From Paracoccaceae bacterium (GTDB lineage: Bacteria > Pseudomonadota > Alphaproteobacteria > Rhodobacterales > Rhodobacteraceae): a stretch of DNA of 64,000 bases. Shown piece after piece: positions 62,956 to 64,000 of this stretch. A program made the position numbers and the translations under genes. The notes below the pieces were generated by a model, which saw only the letters and a list, made by a program, of their open reading frames with translations, made no database searches and was not told the origin of the DNA. Position 1 is the stretch's first letter. Each line of letters begins with the position of its first letter. The stretch spans positions 1 to 64,000 of the forward strand of contig JASJAR010000020.1 of assembly GCA_030066905.1 (NCBI GenBank). The letters run 5' to 3'.

Positions 62956-63759
62956 GTGTCGGACGAAGCGTCGGGCCTGATCGCCGGACGGTCCGAGAGG
63001 CGGAGCCGGCGGCGCGAGGGGCCCCTGCGTGTTCTGCTGCTGGCCGGTACGGGCGAGGCGCGGCATATTGCCTATGCGCTGGCCCGCGACTCCCGCGTGT
63101 CCTCGACGGCCGCACTTGCCCGCGCGGGGCGGCGGCCGATGCCGCTGGGCGTGCCGGCGCGAATCGGTGGCTGGGGCGGTCGCGAGGCGTTCCGCGACTG
63201 GGTCGTGGAAAAACGCTTCAACGGGATCATCGACGCCACCCATCCCTTCGCCGCCGCGATCAGCCACCGGACCGCCTCGGTGGCCGAGGAACTCGGCATC
63301 GACTATCTCCAGTTCCTGCGCCCGTCCTGGCGGCCCGAAGGCGGGGATGAATGGGTGTTTCTCCACAAAGAGGAGGACGCTGCGGCGCATATTCCCCAAG
63401 GCGCGCGCGTGTTCCTCGCCACCGGGCGCAAGCGGCTCGATGCGTTTTCGAATCTGACGTCGCGGGACCTCGTCTGCCGCATCCTCGACGCTCCGGGCGG
63501 GCCGTTTCCGCTGCCGAACGGGCGCTTCGTGGTCCACCGCCCGCCGTTCACGGTCGAAGACGAGATGGCGACCCTGGAGCGGCTCGGTATCGACTGGCTG
63601 GTGGCGCGCAATTCCGGCGGGTCGGGCAGCCGGGCGAAGATCGATGCGGCAGGGCGCCTTGGCCTGCCGGTCGCGATGATCCGCCGGCCGCCGCAACCCG
63701 AGGCCGCCCGCGCCGAGACGCTGTCGGAGGTGCTCGCCTGGGTCGGGCGCCGGGCATGA
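62956..63759 (+). CDS. cobK: Precorrin-6A reductase (CobK/CbiJ)
   Basis: The 267-residue enzyme reduces precorrin-6A to precorrin-6B with NADPH in cobalamin synthesis. It has the N-terminal nucleotide site VLLLAGTGEARHIA, then GIIDATHPFAAAISHRTASV and DWLVARNSGGSGSRAKIDAA. GTG 62956 has AGAGGGAGG five bases upstream; GTG 62938 would add six residues. No other cob genes are in view, so it is detached from the rest of the pathway here. Its stop overlaps the next gene (ATGA). Confidence 0.95.
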   Translation: MSDEASGLIAGRSERRSRRREGPLRVLLLAGTGEARHIAYALARDSRVSSTAALARAGRRPMPLGVPARIGGWGGREAFRDWVVEKRFNGIIDATHPFAAAISHRTASVAEELGIDYLQFLRPSWRPEGGDEWVFLHKEEDAAAHIPQGARVFLATGRKRLDAFSNLTSRDLVCRILDAPGGPFPLPNGRFVVHRPPFTVEDEMATLERLGIDWLVARNSGGSGSRAKIDAAGRLGLPVAMIRRPPQPEAARAETLSEVLAWVGRRA

Positions 63760-64000
63760 GCGCGGTGGGCCGGATCATCGAGACGCCGGCCTGCGTCGCC
63801 GAGGGGGCGGACTGGCTGGCCCGCTGCGAGCCCCGCTTTGCCCATGCGCTCACGCTGACCGGTCCCTTGCCGCTCAGGCGCCGCAAGGACGGGTTCGAAG
63901 CGCTCCTGTCGGCCATCGTCAGCCAGCAGGTGAGCGTGGCGGCGGCCGATGCGATCTGGGGCCGGCTGAAGGCGGCGGGGCTGACGGGCCCACGCAAGAT
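63756..64000 (+). CDS. DNA-3-methyladenine glycosylase II (partial, N-terminal part)
   Basis: The gene runs off the window end after 81 codons. FEALLSAIVSQQVSVAAADA and IWGRLKAAGL match the start of the HhH-GPD fold of AlkA-type glycosylases, which excise alkylated bases. The ATG overlaps the cobK stop by three bases. The catalytic Asp lies beyond the window, so function rests on the N-terminal region. Confidence 0.85.
   Translation, partial: MSAVGRIIETPACVAEGADWLARCEPRFAHALTLTGPLPLRRRKDGFEALLSAIVSQQVSVAAADAIWGRLKAAGLTGPRK

Overview
The window is a GC-rich, gene-dense bacterial chromosome segment, most likely from an alphaproteobacterium of the Rhodobacteraceae. The evidence is a C4-pathway 5-aminolevulinate synthase (hemA) of the Rhodobacter type, an alphaproteobacterial LexA box (GTTC-N7-GTTC) before uvrA, a VPLPA-CTERM surface protein, the argS-SPOR-nagZ-scpA-scpB operon, and overlapping ATGA/GTGA gene junctions. 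There is no prophage, transposase, CRISPR array or rRNA operon. Almost everything is housekeeping or conserved accessory content, so the interest lies mainly in regulation, repeats and gene-order changes.

Layout. 0-6 kb: tRNA-Val and tRNA-Asp genes with their promoters, a lipid-A-disaccharide-synthase-related protein, a pirin with a striking operator-like palindrome, and an M20 dipeptidase. 6-11 kb: hemA with an FnrL-like site, a RodZ-like protein, ispG, then a YceI/cytochrome b561 pair. 11-24 kb: envelope and translation genes (DsbA-like protein, aminotransferase, amidase, PBP1A, prfB), a DHA2 exporter, a bactofilin/M23 peptidase operon, and a DUF455/Bcp operon. 24-35 kb: a large AsmA-like protein, queA, a YcaD-like MFS transporter, DUF924, lpdA and small secreted or membrane proteins. 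35-42 kb: uvrA with its SOS box, small secreted proteins, xthA, an antiporter and erpA. 42-51 kb: dgt, then on the other strand argS, SPOR, nagZ, scpA, scpB and a 51-residue protein, then typA. 52-57 kb: a large MscS channel, YjbR, and soxR divergent from a SoxR-box promoter that drives a short ORF, a VOC protein and an EamA transporter. 57-64 kb: cysS, cimA, a phytoene-synthase-like protein, an MFS transporter, cobK and the start of a 3-methyladenine glycosylase.

Two families of non-coding repeat run through the window. One is a roughly 175-180 bp element with up to 25 bp terminal inverted repeats around two GC-rich hairpins. It occurs at seven places, once as a head-to-tail triplet and once as a diverged doublet. 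The other is a short gene-end module: a GGGGGC/GCCCCC hairpin, a second small hairpin, then a sequence like GTATTT-n-CCAAGATGAAG. It follows prfB, lpdA, erpA and typA, with variants near cimA and ispG.

Themes linking the genes are tetrapyrrole and cofactor supply (hemA, cobK, ispG, lpdA, erpA), cell-wall growth and shape (RodZ-like, amidase, PBP1A, bactofilin, M23, SPOR, nagZ) and oxidative or DNA damage (uvrA, xthA, soxR, bcp, DUF455, AlkA-like). No wholly new multi-gene system is evident. The best candidates for undescribed biology are the two repeat families, the SoxR-controlled short ORF, the hidden 51-residue gene, and the palindromic operators before the pirin, YceI and cimA genes.
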